A stretch of 64,000 nt of DNA, from contig NZ_JADOTY010000001.1 of assembly GCF_015751785.1 (NCBI RefSeq), positions 3,658,001 to 3,722,000 of the forward strand, given 5' to 3'. Shown here piece after piece: positions 49,832-58,780 of the stretch. Source of the stretch: Micromonospora vinacea. GTDB lineage: Bacteria > Actinomycetota > Actinomycetes > Mycobacteriales > Micromonosporaceae. Under the pieces are notes generated by a model. That model was not told the DNA's origin. It saw nothing but the letters and a program-made list of their open reading frames with translations, and made no database searches. The position numbers were made by a program, and so were the translations under genes. Numbering within the stretch: the first letter of the stretch is position 1; every line of letters starts with the position of its first letter.

Positions 49832-50578
49832 TTACGGGCGGGCGTGGCGGAGCAGGAGGACACCGTCCTCGGCGGCGAGCACGTGCCGCAGTGGCAGGTG
49901 CCGGGGCGGTGCGGCGTCGCCGGCGGTGATCCGGCCCGAACCGGGCCCGGCCAGCAGTGGCGAGACGGTCAGGCACAGTTCGTCCACCAGGTCGGCGGCG
50001 GTGAGCGCGCCGAGCAGGTGGGGCCCGCCCTCGCAGAGCAGTTGGGTAAGCCCGCGTCGGTGCAGTTCGGCGAGGCCGGCGGCCAGGTCGACCCGCTCGG
50101 TGCCGCAGCGCAGCACGTCGGCGACGTCGCTCAGCCCGGCCGGCGGGTCGGCGTCGGCGTGGGTGAGCACCACCGGGCGGGTCGGCGCGTCGGCGAAGGC
50201 AGCCTGCGCCGGATCCAGGTCGAGCGAACTGGAGACGACCACCAACGTCGGGTACTCGGCCAGCCCGTTGGCGCGACGCCAGGCGCGGCGGCGCTCGTCG
50301 AGGCGGACCGCCCGGTACCCCTCGTGTCGGAGTGTGCCGGCGGCCACCACCAGGGCGTCGCAGACCATCCGCAGCAGGCCGAACACCCGCTTGTCCGGCT
50401 CGCCGGAGAGCCCGGCGGAGTAGCCGTCCACGGTGACCGCGCCGTCCAGGCTGGCCACGAAGTTCACCCGCAGTCGGGGCTTGTCGGCGCGGTCGTAGAG
50501 GGCGGTCAGCGCGGCGTCGTCGATCGGCTGCGTCGACGGCTGGGGCCAGAGCCGCCGGATCGGAATTCCGACGGTCAT
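49832..50578 (-). CDS. RibD-type pyrimidine reductase family protein
   Basis: 248 residues. The fold matches the C-terminal reductase domain of RibD (dihydrofolate-reductase-like): PRLRVNFVASLDGAVTVDG, SGEPDKRVFGLLRMVCDALV, AAGTLRHEGYRAVR, PTLVVVSSSLDLDP and LTQLLCEGGPHLLGAL. No deaminase domain is present. It may reduce a riboflavin-pathway pyrimidine or a related compound with NADPH. Its ATG is embedded in the stop of a 39-residue Cys-rich gene (ATGA), so the two are coupled. Confidence 0.88.
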   Translation of the reverse strand: MTVGIPIRRLWPQPSTQPIDDAALTALYDRADKPRLRVNFVASLDGAVTVDGYSAGLSGEPDKRVFGLLRMVCDALVVAAGTLRHEGYRAVRLDERRRAWRRANGLAEYPTLVVVSSSLDLDPAQAAFADAPTRPVVLTHADADPPAGLSDVADVLRCGTERVDLAAGLAELHRRGLTQLLCEGGPHLLGALTAADLVDELCLTVSPLLAGPGSGRITAGDAAPPRHLPLRHVLAAEDGVLLLRHARP

Positions 50579-50694
50579 TCGCCGGCCGGACCAGTGACCG
50601 GAGGGGTGGGTTCGGCGGTACGGTGCTGGCAGTCGCACCAGTTCCGGCCCGGGCAGTCGTCGTGTCGCCGGGCCCGGCACGCTCGGCAGATCAT
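50575..50694 (-). CDS. 39-residue Cys-rich protein coupled to the RibD-type gene
   Basis: Reads MICRACRARRHDDCPGRNWC, then DCQHRTAEPTPPVTGPAGE. Cysteines at 3, 6, 14, 20 and 22 with His11 and His24 look like a compact zinc ribbon (CxxC...C...CxC..H). Its TGA overlaps the ATG of the downstream reductase (ATGA), which supports translation. No strong ribosome-binding site precedes it. Comparable short CRAC..RRH..C...WCDCQH proteins occur in actinobacteria as far as I recall; function unknown. Confidence 0.7.
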   Translation of the reverse strand: MICRACRARRHDDCPGRNWCDCQHRTAEPTPPVTGPAGE

Positions 50695-50728
50695 GCTGGC
50701 AGCCTAAGCCGCGGGAGGACAGGACAGC

Positions 50729-51292
50729 ATGTCGCGTCAGATCTTCCAGCTGAAGATGTCCCTCGCCGGGACCCGCCCGCCGGTGTGGCGCCGGGTGCTC
50801 GTGCCGGCCGGCTACACGCTGGACCGGCTGCACCGTGTGGTGCAGCACGCGATGGGTTGGCGGGACTGTCACCTGCACTCGTTCGAGATCGACGCGTTGC
50901 AGTACGGCGAGCCCGACCCGGATGGGGAGTTGGCGCTGCACGACGAGTTGGACGTGCGGCTCGACGCGGTGCTCGGCAAGGGCAGCCGGTTCTCCTACAC
51001 GTACGACTTCGGCGACTGGTGGGAGCACGACCTGGTCGTGGAGGACGCGCTGACCGCCGACCCCGACGAGCGGTACCCGGTCTGCGTGGCCGGCGAGCGG
51101 GCCTGCCCGCCGGAGGGTATCGGCGGGCCGCCGGGCTACCAGGCGCTCCTGGAGGCACTGGTCGACCAGACCGCCCCGGTCGACCTCGTCGGCCCCCGTC
51201 AGGCGATGCTGCGCGACTGGGCGGGTTCCACCTTCGACCCGGGCAGCTTCGACCCCGACCGCGCAACCACCCTCCTCCACCGCTTCTGCTGA
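50729..51292 (+). CDS. Plasmid pRiA4b ORF-3 family protein
   Basis: 187 residues preceded by GGGAGGACAGGACAGC. Typical family segments are IFQLKMSLAGTRPPVWRRVL, TLDRLHRVVQHAMGWRDCHL and FSYTYDFGDWWEHDLVVED, with the C-terminal PEGIGGPPGYQALLEAL. The family is widespread on plasmids and chromosomes and has no settled function. Here it stands alone, divergent from the reductase pair. Confidence 0.93.
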   Translation: MSRQIFQLKMSLAGTRPPVWRRVLVPAGYTLDRLHRVVQHAMGWRDCHLHSFEIDALQYGEPDPDGELALHDELDVRLDAVLGKGSRFSYTYDFGDWWEHDLVVEDALTADPDERYPVCVAGERACPPEGIGGPPGYQALLEALVDQTAPVDLVGPRQAMLRDWAGSTFDPGSFDPDRATTLLHRFC

Positions 51293-51321
51293 CCCGCCCG
51301 TCCCCTCGGGGGAGGCGTTGT

Positions 51322-51378
51322 CGATCAAGAGGTTGGCGTCAGCAGAGCCGCGATCCCTGACCGAAACCTCTTGATCAC
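51322..51378. repeat. Dispersed palindrome with GATCAAGAGGTT arms
   Basis: GATCAAGAGGTT (51323-51334) and AACCTCTTGATC (51365-51376) pair perfectly; weaker pairing continues inward to GTCAG/CTGAC. Positioned 30 bases after the pRiA4b ORF-3 gene, upstream of the cebE promoter. Outer GATC as in the hairpins at 951 and 57422. Confidence 0.75.
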
Positions 51379-51438
51379 CCGGGATGGGCGGCGTTGTTGG
51401 TGGGGTAGGCGGGGCCGGAGTGATCAGCGGTAACGATC

Positions 51439-51452
51439 TGGGAACGCTCCCA
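51439..51452. promoter_or_regulatory. CebR-type operator 1
   Basis: TGGGAACGCTCCCA differs at one base from the 14-base CebR box TGGGAGCGCTCCCA known from streptomycetes. It lies just upstream of the -35 element of the cebE promoter. Confidence 0.8.
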
Positions 51453-51460
51453 ACGCCCTA

Positions 51461-51489
51461 TTGACACTCCCGTTACCCGCCGGCAATCT
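51461..51489 (+). promoter_or_regulatory. Promoter of the cellobiose operon
   Basis: TTGACA (51461-51466) and a weaker CAATCT (51484-51489) are 17 bases apart. Transcription would begin near 51496, within operator 2, giving a leader of about 105 bases before cebE. Flanking operators explain repression by CebR and release by cellobiose. Confidence 0.65.
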
Positions 51490-51491
51490 CA

Positions 51492-51505
51492 TGGGAGCGC
51501 TCCCG
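51492..51505. promoter_or_regulatory. CebR-type operator 2
   Basis: TGGGAGCGCTCCCG matches the CebR box in 13 of 14 positions and overlaps the predicted transcription start. Confidence 0.85.
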
Positions 51506-51600
51506 GAGGTGGTGTGTGTCACTCACGGACCCCGGCCCGGCGCGATGAGCACCCCCCCACCACACACATCAGCCTCACCACCGGAAAGAGGGGTCAGCGA

Positions 51601-52890
51601 ATGAGTGTCACCACGCGGCGTACCCGCCTGGCGGCCGCTGCCCTGGCCGCGATCACCGCGGTCAGCGGTCTCGCAGCCTGCGGCAACGACGACGACAAGC
51701 CGGCGGCCGGCGAGAAGCCGGCCAAGCTGGTCGTCGACACGTTCGGCGAGTTCGGCTACGAAGAGCTTGTCAAGCAGTACGAGAAGGACACCGGCATCAA
51801 GGTCGAGCTGCGCAAGACCGCGCAGCTCGCCGAGTACCGGCCGAAGCTGGTCCGCTACCTGGCCACCGGCAAGGGCGCGGCGGACGTCACCGCCCTGGAA
51901 GAGGGCATCCTCAACGAGTTCAAGCCCAACGCGCGCAACTGGGCCGACCTCAACCCGCTGGTTGCCGACCACTCCAAGGAGTTCCTGCCCTGGAAGTGGG
52001 AGCTGGGCAAGGCGCCGGACGGCCGGCTGATCGGCCTCCCGACCGACGTCGGCAGCCTCGCCGTCTGCTACCGCAAGGACCTGTTCCAGGCTGCCGGCCT
52101 GCCCACCGAGCGCGACCAGGTGTCGGCGCTCTGGCCGGACTGGAAGGGCTTCCACGACGCCGGTCTGAAGTACAAGCAGGGCAGCGGCGGCAAGGCGTTC
52201 ATCGACTCGATCACCGCCGTCTCCAACGGCGTGATGTTCCAGGGCAACGGTGACCTGTTCTACGACAAGGAAGACAACATCATCGCGGACACCAGCCCCG
52301 CGGTGAAGAACGCCTGGGACACCGCCACGTCGATGGCGGACATCTCCGCCAAGGCGCAGACCTGGTCGCCGGAGTGGTCGGGTGGCTTCAAGCAGGGCAC
52401 CTTCGCGGCAACCTTCTGCCCGTCCTGGATGCTCGGCATCGTCTCGGAGAACTCCGGTGCGGCCAACAAGGGCAAGTGGGACGTCGCGTCCGTGCCGGGT
52501 GGCGGCGGTAACTGGGGCGGCTCGTGGCTCGCCGTTCCGGCGCAGAGCAAGTACCCGAAGGAGGCGGCGAAGCTCGCCGAGTACCTGACCAACGCGAAGA
52601 GCCAGGTGGAGGCCTTCAAGGCCAAGGGCCCGCTGCCCACCAACCTGGAGGCGCTGAAGAACGAAGCGTTCATCGGCTACACCAACGAGTACTTCAGCAA
52701 CGCGCCGACCGGCAAGATCTTCGGGGAGAGCGTCGCCAAGATCCAGCCGACCCACCTGGGCCCGAAGCACCAGGCGGTCAAGGAGAACGCGCTCGAGCCG
52801 GCCCTGCGGGCGTTCGAGAGCGGGCAGGCCGACAAGGCGAAGGCCTGGGAGCAGTTCACGAAGGATGCCAAGACTCAGGGTGCCTTCTGA
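51601..52890 (+). CDS. cebE: Cellobiose-type ABC transporter solute-binding lipoprotein
   Basis: 429 residues from the ATG at 51601. Lipoprotein signal with lipobox LAAC (Cys27). The mature protein is a family 1 sugar-binding protein: LVVDTFGEFGYEELVKQYEK at the start, GKGAADVTALEEG, LPTDVGSLAVCYRKDLF, and NWGGSWLAVPAQSKYPKEAA. It captures cellobiose and cello-oligosaccharides outside the membrane for CebF/CebG. The CebR boxes and bglC in the same operon support that substrate. A short gap (52891-52999) separates it from the first permease. The ATPase (MsiK-like) is not encoded here, as is usual. Confidence 0.88.
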   Translation: MSVTTRRTRLAAAALAAITAVSGLAACGNDDDKPAAGEKPAKLVVDTFGEFGYEELVKQYEKDTGIKVELRKTAQLAEYRPKLVRYLATGKGAADVTALEEGILNEFKPNARNWADLNPLVADHSKEFLPWKWELGKAPDGRLIGLPTDVGSLAVCYRKDLFQAAGLPTERDQVSALWPDWKGFHDAGLKYKQGSGGKAFIDSITAVSNGVMFQGNGDLFYDKEDNIIADTSPAVKNAWDTATSMADISAKAQTWSPEWSGGFKQGTFAATFCPSWMLGIVSENSGAANKGKWDVASVPGGGGNWGGSWLAVPAQSKYPKEAAKLAEYLTNAKSQVEAFKAKGPLPTNLEALKNEAFIGYTNEYFSNAPTGKIFGESVAKIQPTHLGPKHQAVKENALEPALRAFESGQADKAKAWEQFTKDAKTQGAF

Positions 52891-52999
52891 GTGATTCCCT
52901 GCCGGTGGCGTTCGGGGCTTCCCGGACGCCACCGGCCGGTCCCCTCCGCGTAGCGCCCTGCGCGAGGGCCCCCGGGCCTCGCCGGAAAAGGAAATTCGC

Positions 53000-53971
53000 A
53001 TGAGCCTGTCGGCCACGACGGCACCGCCGTCGCCAGCAGCACCGCCTTCTCCCGACGTCGATCGCCGACGTAGCCGCGGAAGATTACTCAACCGTCTCGA
53101 TGTCAAGTACTCGCCGTACCTCTACATCGCCCCGTTCTTCCTGATCTTCGGTGCGTTCGGGCTGTACCCGATGGTGCGTACCGCCTGGATGTCGCTGCAC
53201 GACTGGGACATGATCGGCGAGCACTCGTTCATCGGCTTCGACAACTACACCCGGCTGTTCTCCGACGAGTACTTCTGGAACGCGCTGGTCAACACGTTCG
53301 GCATCTTCGCCCTGTCGACCATCCCGCAGCTGTTGCTCGCCCTCTTCCTGGCGAACCTGCTCAACCGGACCTTCCTGCGCGCCAAGACCTTCTTCCGGAT
53401 GGCCATCTTCATGCCGAACGTGGTGTCGGTGGCCGCGGTCGCGATCGTCTTCGGGATGCTGTTCCAGCGGGAGTTCGGCCTGTTCAACTGGCTGCTGAGC
53501 CTCGTCGGTGTCGACCCGGTCGACTGGGACGGGCAGCGGTGGAGTTCGTGGTTCGCCATCTCCTCGATGGTCAACTGGCGCTGGACCGGGTACAACACCC
53601 TGATCCTGCTCGCCGGCATGCAGGCGATCCCGAAGGATCTCTACGAGGCCGCAGCGATCGACGGCGCCAGCCCGTGGCGGCAGTTCTGGCAGATCACCCT
53701 GCCCATGCTCAAGCCCACCTTCATCTTCGTGGTCATCCTGTCCACGATCGGCGGCATGCAGCTCTTCACCGAGCCGCTGCTCTTCGCCAACGGCAACATT
53801 CTCGGCGGCAGCCAGCGGGAGTTCCAGACGCTGGCCATGTACATGTACGAGATGGGCATCGTGAACCTGAACTCCGCCGGCTACGGAGCCGCGGTCGCCT
53901 GGGCCATCTTCATGATCATCATCCTGGTGTCGCTGTTCAACTTCCTACTCGTCCGCCGCTCGGCGAAGTGA
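53000..53971 (+). CDS. cebF: Cellobiose-type ABC transporter permease CebF
   Basis: 323 residues with AAAGGAAA before the ATG. A Pro/Ser-rich cytoplasmic start is followed by six predicted membrane helices beginning LYIAPFFLIFGAFGLYPM. The ATPase-contact EAA motif is EAAAIDGASPWRQFWQITLP. It forms a heterodimeric channel with CebG for uptake of sugars delivered by CebE. Ten bases separate it from cebG. Confidence 0.92.
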   Translation: MSLSATTAPPSPAAPPSPDVDRRRSRGRLLNRLDVKYSPYLYIAPFFLIFGAFGLYPMVRTAWMSLHDWDMIGEHSFIGFDNYTRLFSDEYFWNALVNTFGIFALSTIPQLLLALFLANLLNRTFLRAKTFFRMAIFMPNVVSVAAVAIVFGMLFQREFGLFNWLLSLVGVDPVDWDGQRWSSWFAISSMVNWRWTGYNTLILLAGMQAIPKDLYEAAAIDGASPWRQFWQITLPMLKPTFIFVVILSTIGGMQLFTEPLLFANGNILGGSQREFQTLAMYMYEMGIVNLNSAGYGAAVAWAIFMIIILVSLFNFLLVRRSAK

Positions 53972-53981
53972 GGAGAGATCG

Positions 53982-54824
53982 ATGATCTCGGCTTCCCAGC
54001 GCCTGTGGCGCACCAGTCCGCTGACCTACGTTGCGCTCGTCCTGGCGGCACTGCTGTCGATCTACCCGTTCTACTACATGCTGGTGATCGGCACTCGCAG
54101 CCTGGACTCCATCAACGAAGTCCCGCCACCGGTAACCCCCGGCGGAGCGTTCGGTGACAACTTCGGGCGGGTGCTCGACAACGACGCCGCCAACTTCCTC
54201 ACCGGCATGATGAACTCGATCATCGTCTCCTCGGTGGTCACCGTGTCGGTGGTGCTCACCGGTTCACTGGCCGGGTTCGCCTTCGCCAAGCTGAAGTTCC
54301 GGGGCAGCAACGCCCTGCTGCTGGCGATCATCGTCACCATGATGATCCCGACCCAGATGGGCCTCATCCCGCTCTGGTCCATCATGCAGGACCTGGGGTG
54401 GTACGACACCCTGTACGCGGTCACCGTGCCGTTCCTGGTCAGCGCCTTCGGCGTGTTCATGATGCGGCAGTACGCCAGCCAGGCCATCTCCGACGAGCTG
54501 ATCGAGGCCGGCCGCGTCGACGGGGCGAGCACCTTCCGGATCTACTGGAGCATCGTGCTGCCCGCGCTACGTCCCGCCGCCGGCGTGCTCGGTCTGCTGA
54601 CCTTCATGGAGACCTGGAACTCGTTCATCTGGCCGTACGCCATCCTCACCCCGGAGAACCCGACCCTCCAGGTCTCGCTCTCCTTCCTGTCGTACGCCTA
54701 CTACACCGACTACTCCCAGGTGTTCGCCGCCACGGCGATCGGCACCATCCCCCTCGTGCTCGTCTTTCTCGTGTTCGGCCGCCAGATCATCGGCGGGATC
54801 ATGGAAGGTGCCGTCAAGTCGTGA
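53982..54824 (+). CDS. cebG: Cellobiose-type ABC transporter permease CebG
   Basis: 280 residues, GAGGAGAGATC before the ATG. Six membrane helices; EAA motif [20 protein letters not shown]. The sequence [20 protein letters not shown] marks the MalG-type second permease of sugar importers. Partner of CebF. Its stop overlaps the GTG start of the beta-glucosidase gene (GTGA), tying uptake to hydrolysis. Confidence 0.92.
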   Translation: MISASQRLWRTSPLTYVALVLAALLSIYPFYYMLVIGTRSLDSINEVPPPVTPGGAFGDNFGRVLDNDAANFLTGMMNSIIVSSVVTVSVVLTGSLAGFAFAKLKFRGSNALLLAIIVTMMIPTQMGLIPLWSIMQDLGWYDTLYAVTVPFLVSAFGVFMMRQYASQAISDELIEAGRVDGASTFRIYWSIVLPALRPAAGVLGLLTFMETWNSFIWPYAILTPENPTLQVSLSFLSYAYYTDYSQVFAATAIGTIPLVLVFLVFGRQIIGGIMEGAVKS

Positions 54825-56242
54825 GCAACCCCGCCAGCCCACCCGCCGTCGACGTCCTCGACGAGCGCCCCGGGCTGACCTTTCCACCCGGATTCCTCTG
54901 GGGGGCCGCGACGGCGGCGTACCAGATCGAGGGGGCCGCGGCCGTGGACGGCCGCGCCCCGTCGATCTGGGACACCTTCAGCCACACCGAGGGTCGGGTC
55001 GTCGCCGGGCACACCGGGGACGTCGCGTGCGACCACTACCACCGCCTCGGCGACGACGTCGCGCTGATGGCCGAGCTGGGCCTGAAGTCGTACCGTTTCT
55101 CGGTCTCCTGGTCCCGGGTGCAGCCCACCGGCACCGGCGCGGCCAACCCGGGCGGCCTGGACTTCTACCGGCGACTGGTGGACGAGCTGCTGGCCAACGG
55201 CATCGAGCCGTGGCTCACCCTCTACCACTGGGATCTGCCGCAGCCGTTGGAAGACGCCGGCGGCTGGCCGGCCCGGGACACTGCGGCCCGCTTCGCCGAC
55301 TACACGACGCTGGTGGCCGACGCGCTCGGTGACCGGGTGCGCTACTGGACCACGCTGAACGAGCCGTGGTGCTCCGCGTTCCTCGGCTACGGCTCCGGCG
55401 TGCACGCCCCCGGCCGCACCAACGGAGCGGACGCGGTGCGCGCCGGACACCACCTGATGCTCGGTCACGGCCTGGCCGTGCAGGCCCTGCGGGCCGCCCG
55501 GCCGACCGCCGAGGTGGGCGTGACCGTCAACCTCTACCCCGTCGACCCGGCCAGCGACGCCCCCGCCGACCGGGACGCCGCCCGGCGGATCGACGGGCTG
55601 GCCAACCGGTTCTTCCTGGACCCGCTGCTGCGCGGGTCGTACCCGGAGGACCTGGTGGCCGACCTCAGCACGGTGACCGACTTCGACCACGTGCGCGACG
55701 GCGACCTGGCGACCATCTCCACGCCGCTGGACCTGGTCGGGGTCAACTACTACAGCCGGCACGTGGTCGCCGCACCGGTCGAGGGCGTCGAGGCCGACCC
55801 GGCCCCCTCGTGCTGGCCGGGCAGCGAGGACGTCCGGTTCGTCACCCGTGGCGTCCCGGTCACCGACATGGGCTGGGAGATCGACGCCCCCGGCCTGACC
55901 GAGACGCTGCGTCGGGTACACGGCTACACCGACCTGCCCCTGTACGTCACCGAGAACGGCTCCGCGTTCGTCGACTCTGTGGTCGACGGGCAGGTCGACG
56001 ACGTCGATCGGCTGGCCTACTTCGATGCCCACCTGCGCGCCGCCCACCAGGCGATCGACGCCGGAGTGCCTCTGCGGGGATACTTTGCCTGGTCGTTGAT
56101 GGATAATTTCGAGTGGGCCTGGGGTTACACCAAGCGGTTCGGCATGATCCACGTCGACTATGACAGCCAGGTCCGCACCCCCAAGTCCAGCGCCAAGTGG
56201 TACGCCTCGGTGATCCGGCGCAACGGTCTGGCCGCACAATAG
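54821..56242 (+). CDS. bglC: GH1 beta-glucosidase
   Basis: 473 residues from GTG 54821. Acid/base Glu181 in [13 protein letters not shown] and nucleophile Glu378 in YVTENGSAF; the N-terminal signature [14 protein letters not shown] is intact and there is no signal peptide, so it acts in the cytoplasm. It cleaves cellobiose imported by CebEFG into glucose. Coupled translationally to cebG. An 82-base gap containing a GGAGGAG site precedes the regulator gene. Confidence 0.95.
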   Translation: MSNPASPPAVDVLDERPGLTFPPGFLWGAATAAYQIEGAAAVDGRAPSIWDTFSHTEGRVVAGHTGDVACDHYHRLGDDVALMAELGLKSYRFSVSWSRVQPTGTGAANPGGLDFYRRLVDELLANGIEPWLTLYHWDLPQPLEDAGGWPARDTAARFADYTTLVADALGDRVRYWTTLNEPWCSAFLGYGSGVHAPGRTNGADAVRAGHHLMLGHGLAVQALRAARPTAEVGVTVNLYPVDPASDAPADRDAARRIDGLANRFFLDPLLRGSYPEDLVADLSTVTDFDHVRDGDLATISTPLDLVGVNYYSRHVVAAPVEGVEADPAPSCWPGSEDVRFVTRGVPVTDMGWEIDAPGLTETLRRVHGYTDLPLYVTENGSAFVDSVVDGQVDDVDRLAYFDAHLRAAHQAIDAGVPLRGYFAWSLMDNFEWAWGYTKRFGMIHVDYDSQVRTPKSSAKWYASVIRRNGLAAQ

Positions 56243-56324
56243 GCTCGGGCCAGCCATCAGGACGGCCCCGGCGTCCACCTCCCGCAGGTGGCGCCGGGTC
56301 CGCCCGCCGTCGGAGGAGCAGACG

Positions 56325-57371
56325 ATGACAACGCAGCGCACCCGGTCGCTCGGGCGCCCGACCCTCGACGCGGTCGCGGCGCGTGCCGGCGTCGGTCGGG
56401 GCACGGTCTCCCGCGTCGTCAACGGCTCGCCCCAGGTCAGCCCGGAGGCCCGCGCCGCGGTCCAACAGGCCATCGCCGAGCTGGGGTACGTGCCGAACCG
56501 GGCCGCCCGTGCGCTCGTCACCCAGCGGACCGACTCCGTCGCGCTGGTGGTGTCCGAATCCGGTGAGCGGGTCTTCACCGAGCCGTTCTTCGCCTCGATC
56601 GTGCGGGGGATCAGCTCCGGGCTGCTGGAGACGCCGATGCAGCTCTGGCTGGCCATGGCACAGTCGCCCGTGGAACGGGAGCGGGTCGAGCACCACCTCA
56701 CCAACCAGCACGTCGACGGCGTCCTGCTGCTGTCGTTGCACGACTCCGACCCGCTGCCGACGCTGTTGGAGGAGCGCGGCCTGCCCGCCGTGCTCGGCGG
56801 TCGGCCCGCCCGGATGCTGCAACCCGGCGCCCAACCGGCCTGGTTTGTCGACGTGGACAACGTTGGCGGGGCCCGGCAGGCCGTGGAGTACCTGGCGAGG
56901 CAGGGGCGGCGACGCGTCGCCACCATCGCCGGTCCGCAGGACATGGGTGCCGGCCTGGCCCGTTTGGCCGGCTACACCGACGCGGTCAAGGCCACCGGCG
57001 CCAGCGTCAACCCCGACCTGATCGCGTACGGCGACTTCAGCGAGGGCAGCGGCGCGGCGGGAATGCGCCGGCTGTTGGAGGTCTGCCCGGACCTGGACGC
57101 GGTCTTCGTCGCGTCCGATCTCATGGCGTTCGGCGCACTGCGTACCCTGCGCGAGGCCGGCCGCCGCGTTCCGCAGGACGTCGCGGTGATCGGCTTCGAC
57201 GACGCGACCATCGCCCGACAGGCCGAACCGCCGTTGACCACTGTCTTCCAGCCGGTGGAGGAGATGGGCCGGCAGATGGCCCGCCTGCTGGTGGCCCGGA
57301 TCCGTGGCGAGGAGCTACCCGCCTCCCACATCCTCCTGGACACCCAACTGGTCCACCGTGCCTCCGCCTAA
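56325..57371 (+). CDS. cebR: LacI-family regulator CebR
   Basis: 348 residues. An N-terminal LacI helix-turn-helix (about 12-57: PTLDAVAARAGVGRGTVSRV then VNG) is followed by a periplasmic-binding-like sensor domain ending with VIGFDDATIARQAEPPLTTV. In streptomycetes CebR binds TGGGAGCGCTCCCA and is released by cellobiose; matching boxes at 51439, 51492 and 63820 fit this. Here it is the last gene of the operon rather than divergent from it, so it represses its own transcription. Confidence 0.92.
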   Translation: MTTQRTRSLGRPTLDAVAARAGVGRGTVSRVVNGSPQVSPEARAAVQQAIAELGYVPNRAARALVTQRTDSVALVVSESGERVFTEPFFASIVRGISSGLLETPMQLWLAMAQSPVERERVEHHLTNQHVDGVLLLSLHDSDPLPTLLEERGLPAVLGGRPARMLQPGAQPAWFVDVDNVGGARQAVEYLARQGRRRVATIAGPQDMGAGLARLAGYTDAVKATGASVNPDLIAYGDFSEGSGAAGMRRLLEVCPDLDAVFVASDLMAFGALRTLREAGRRVPQDVAVIGFDDATIARQAEPPLTTVFQPVEEMGRQMARLLVARIRGEELPASHILLDTQLVHRASA

Positions 57372-57421
57372 CCCCCCCCGCCCCAAGAAGCCCGCGCGGC
57401 GCGTCCCCACGTTTTGCGGTC

Positions 57422-57476
57422 GATCATGGAGTTGGCCTGGACATTTCCGGCATCTCGCCTCGCCAACCACATGATC
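57422..57476. repeat. Dispersed palindrome with GATCATG arms
   Basis: GATCATGGAGTTGGC (57422-57436) and GCCAACCACATGATC (57462-57476) pair with two mismatches. It lies between cebR (+) and the acyl-CoA dehydrogenase gene (-), in position to stop both transcripts. Confidence 0.7.
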
Positions 57477-57565
57477 AACAAGGCTGGCGGGCAGGATCGA
57501 GCGCGATCTTGAGCGTGTGGGCCTGCGGGGCGGGTGGGTGAGTGGGCCGGGTTGTTGCCTGGCGG

Positions 57566-58780
57566 TCAGGCGGGGGCCCAGCGGCGGAGTTCGCGCTTGG
57601 CCAGTGAGTTGCGGTGGACCTCGTCGGGGCCGTCGGCGAGGCGCAGGGTGCGGGTCTGCGCCCAGAGGGCGGCCAGCGGGGTGTCCTGGCTGACGCCGGC
57701 GCCGCCGTACCCCTGGATCGCCTTGTCGATCACCCACTCCGCCATCGCCGGCGTTCCGATCTTGATGGCCTGGATCTCGGTGTGCGCGCCCTTGTTGCCC
57801 ACGGTGTCCATCAGCCAGGCCGTCTTCAGCACCAGCAGCCGGGCCTGTTCGATGCGGACCCGGGACTCGGCGATCCACTCCCGGACCACGCCCTGCTCGG
57901 CCAGCGGCCGGCCGAACGCGATCCGCTCCAGCGCCCGCTTGCAGACCAGCTCCAATGCCCGCTCAGCCATTCCGATCAATCGCATGCAGTGGTGGATCCG
58001 GCCCGGCCCCAGCCGGGCCTGGGCGATGGCGAAGCCGGTGCCCTCGGCGCCGATCAGGTTCTCCGCGGGCACCCGGACGTCGGTGAAGTCGATCTCGGCG
58101 TGCCCGCCGTGCGAACCGTCGGTGTAGCCGAAGACGGTCATGCCCCGGCGCACTGTCACCCCGGGGGTGTCCCGGGGGACCAGCACCATGCTCTGCTGGC
58201 GGTGCCGGTCGGCGGTGGGGTCGGTCTTGCCCATCACGATGAAGATCTCGCAGCGCGGGTCCATGGCCCCGGACGACCACCACTTCCGCCCGTTGATCAC
58301 GTACTCGTCGCCGTCACGGGTGATCCGGGTGGCGATGTTCGTGGCGTCGGAGGACGCGACCTCCGGCTCGGTCATGCAGAACGCCGAGCGGATCTCACCC
58401 TCCAGCAGCGGCATCAGCCAGCGCTTCTGCTGCGCCTCCGAGCCGAACTCGGCCAGCAACTCCATGTTGCCGGTGTCCGGTGCCGCGCAGTTGACCGCCT
58501 CCGGCGCCAGGTGCGGGCTGCGCCCGGTCAGCTCGGCCAGCGGCGCGTACTGGAGGTTGGTCAGGCCGGCGCCGTAGCGCGGGTCGGGCAGGAAGAGGTT
58601 CCACAGGCCGCGCTTGCGGGCCTCCGCCTTCAGTTCGGCCAACACCGGGGTACGCGACCACGGGTCCCCGGCGGCCACCTGCTCGGCGTGCACGGCCTCG
58701 GCCGGGTAGACATGCTCGGTCAGGAACCGGGTCAGCTCGTCGCGCAGCTCCTCGGTCCGGCTGTCGTATGAGAAGTCCAT
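57566..58780 (-). CDS. Acyl-CoA dehydrogenase
   Basis: 404 residues from the ATG at 58780 (GGGAG five bases upstream). All acyl-CoA dehydrogenase parts are present: [20 protein letters not shown] (substrate/FAD loop), [20 protein letters not shown], the central [17 protein letters not shown], and the C-terminal [20 protein letters not shown]. The start shares a base with the upstream phosphotransferase stop (TGATG). This pairing recalls ACAD10/11 proteins, where a phosphotransferase domain and dehydrogenase are linked and act on 4-hydroxyacyl-CoAs. Chain-length specificity cannot be read. Confidence 0.93.
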   Translation of the reverse strand: MDFSYDSRTEELRDELTRFLTEHVYPAEAVHAEQVAAGDPWSRTPVLAELKAEARKRGLWNLFLPDPRYGAGLTNLQYAPLAELTGRSPHLAPEAVNCAAPDTGNMELLAEFGSEAQQKRWLMPLLEGEIRSAFCMTEPEVASSDATNIATRITRDGDEYVINGRKWWSSGAMDPRCEIFIVMGKTDPTADRHRQQSMVLVPRDTPGVTVRRGMTVFGYTDGSHGGHAEIDFTDVRVPAENLIGAEGTGFAIAQARLGPGRIHHCMRLIGMAERALELVCKRALERIAFGRPLAEQGVVREWIAESRVRIEQARLLVLKTAWLMDTVGNKGAHTEIQAIKIGTPAMAEWVIDKAIQGYGGAGVSQDTPLAALWAQTRTLRLADGPDEVHRNSLAKRELRRWAPA

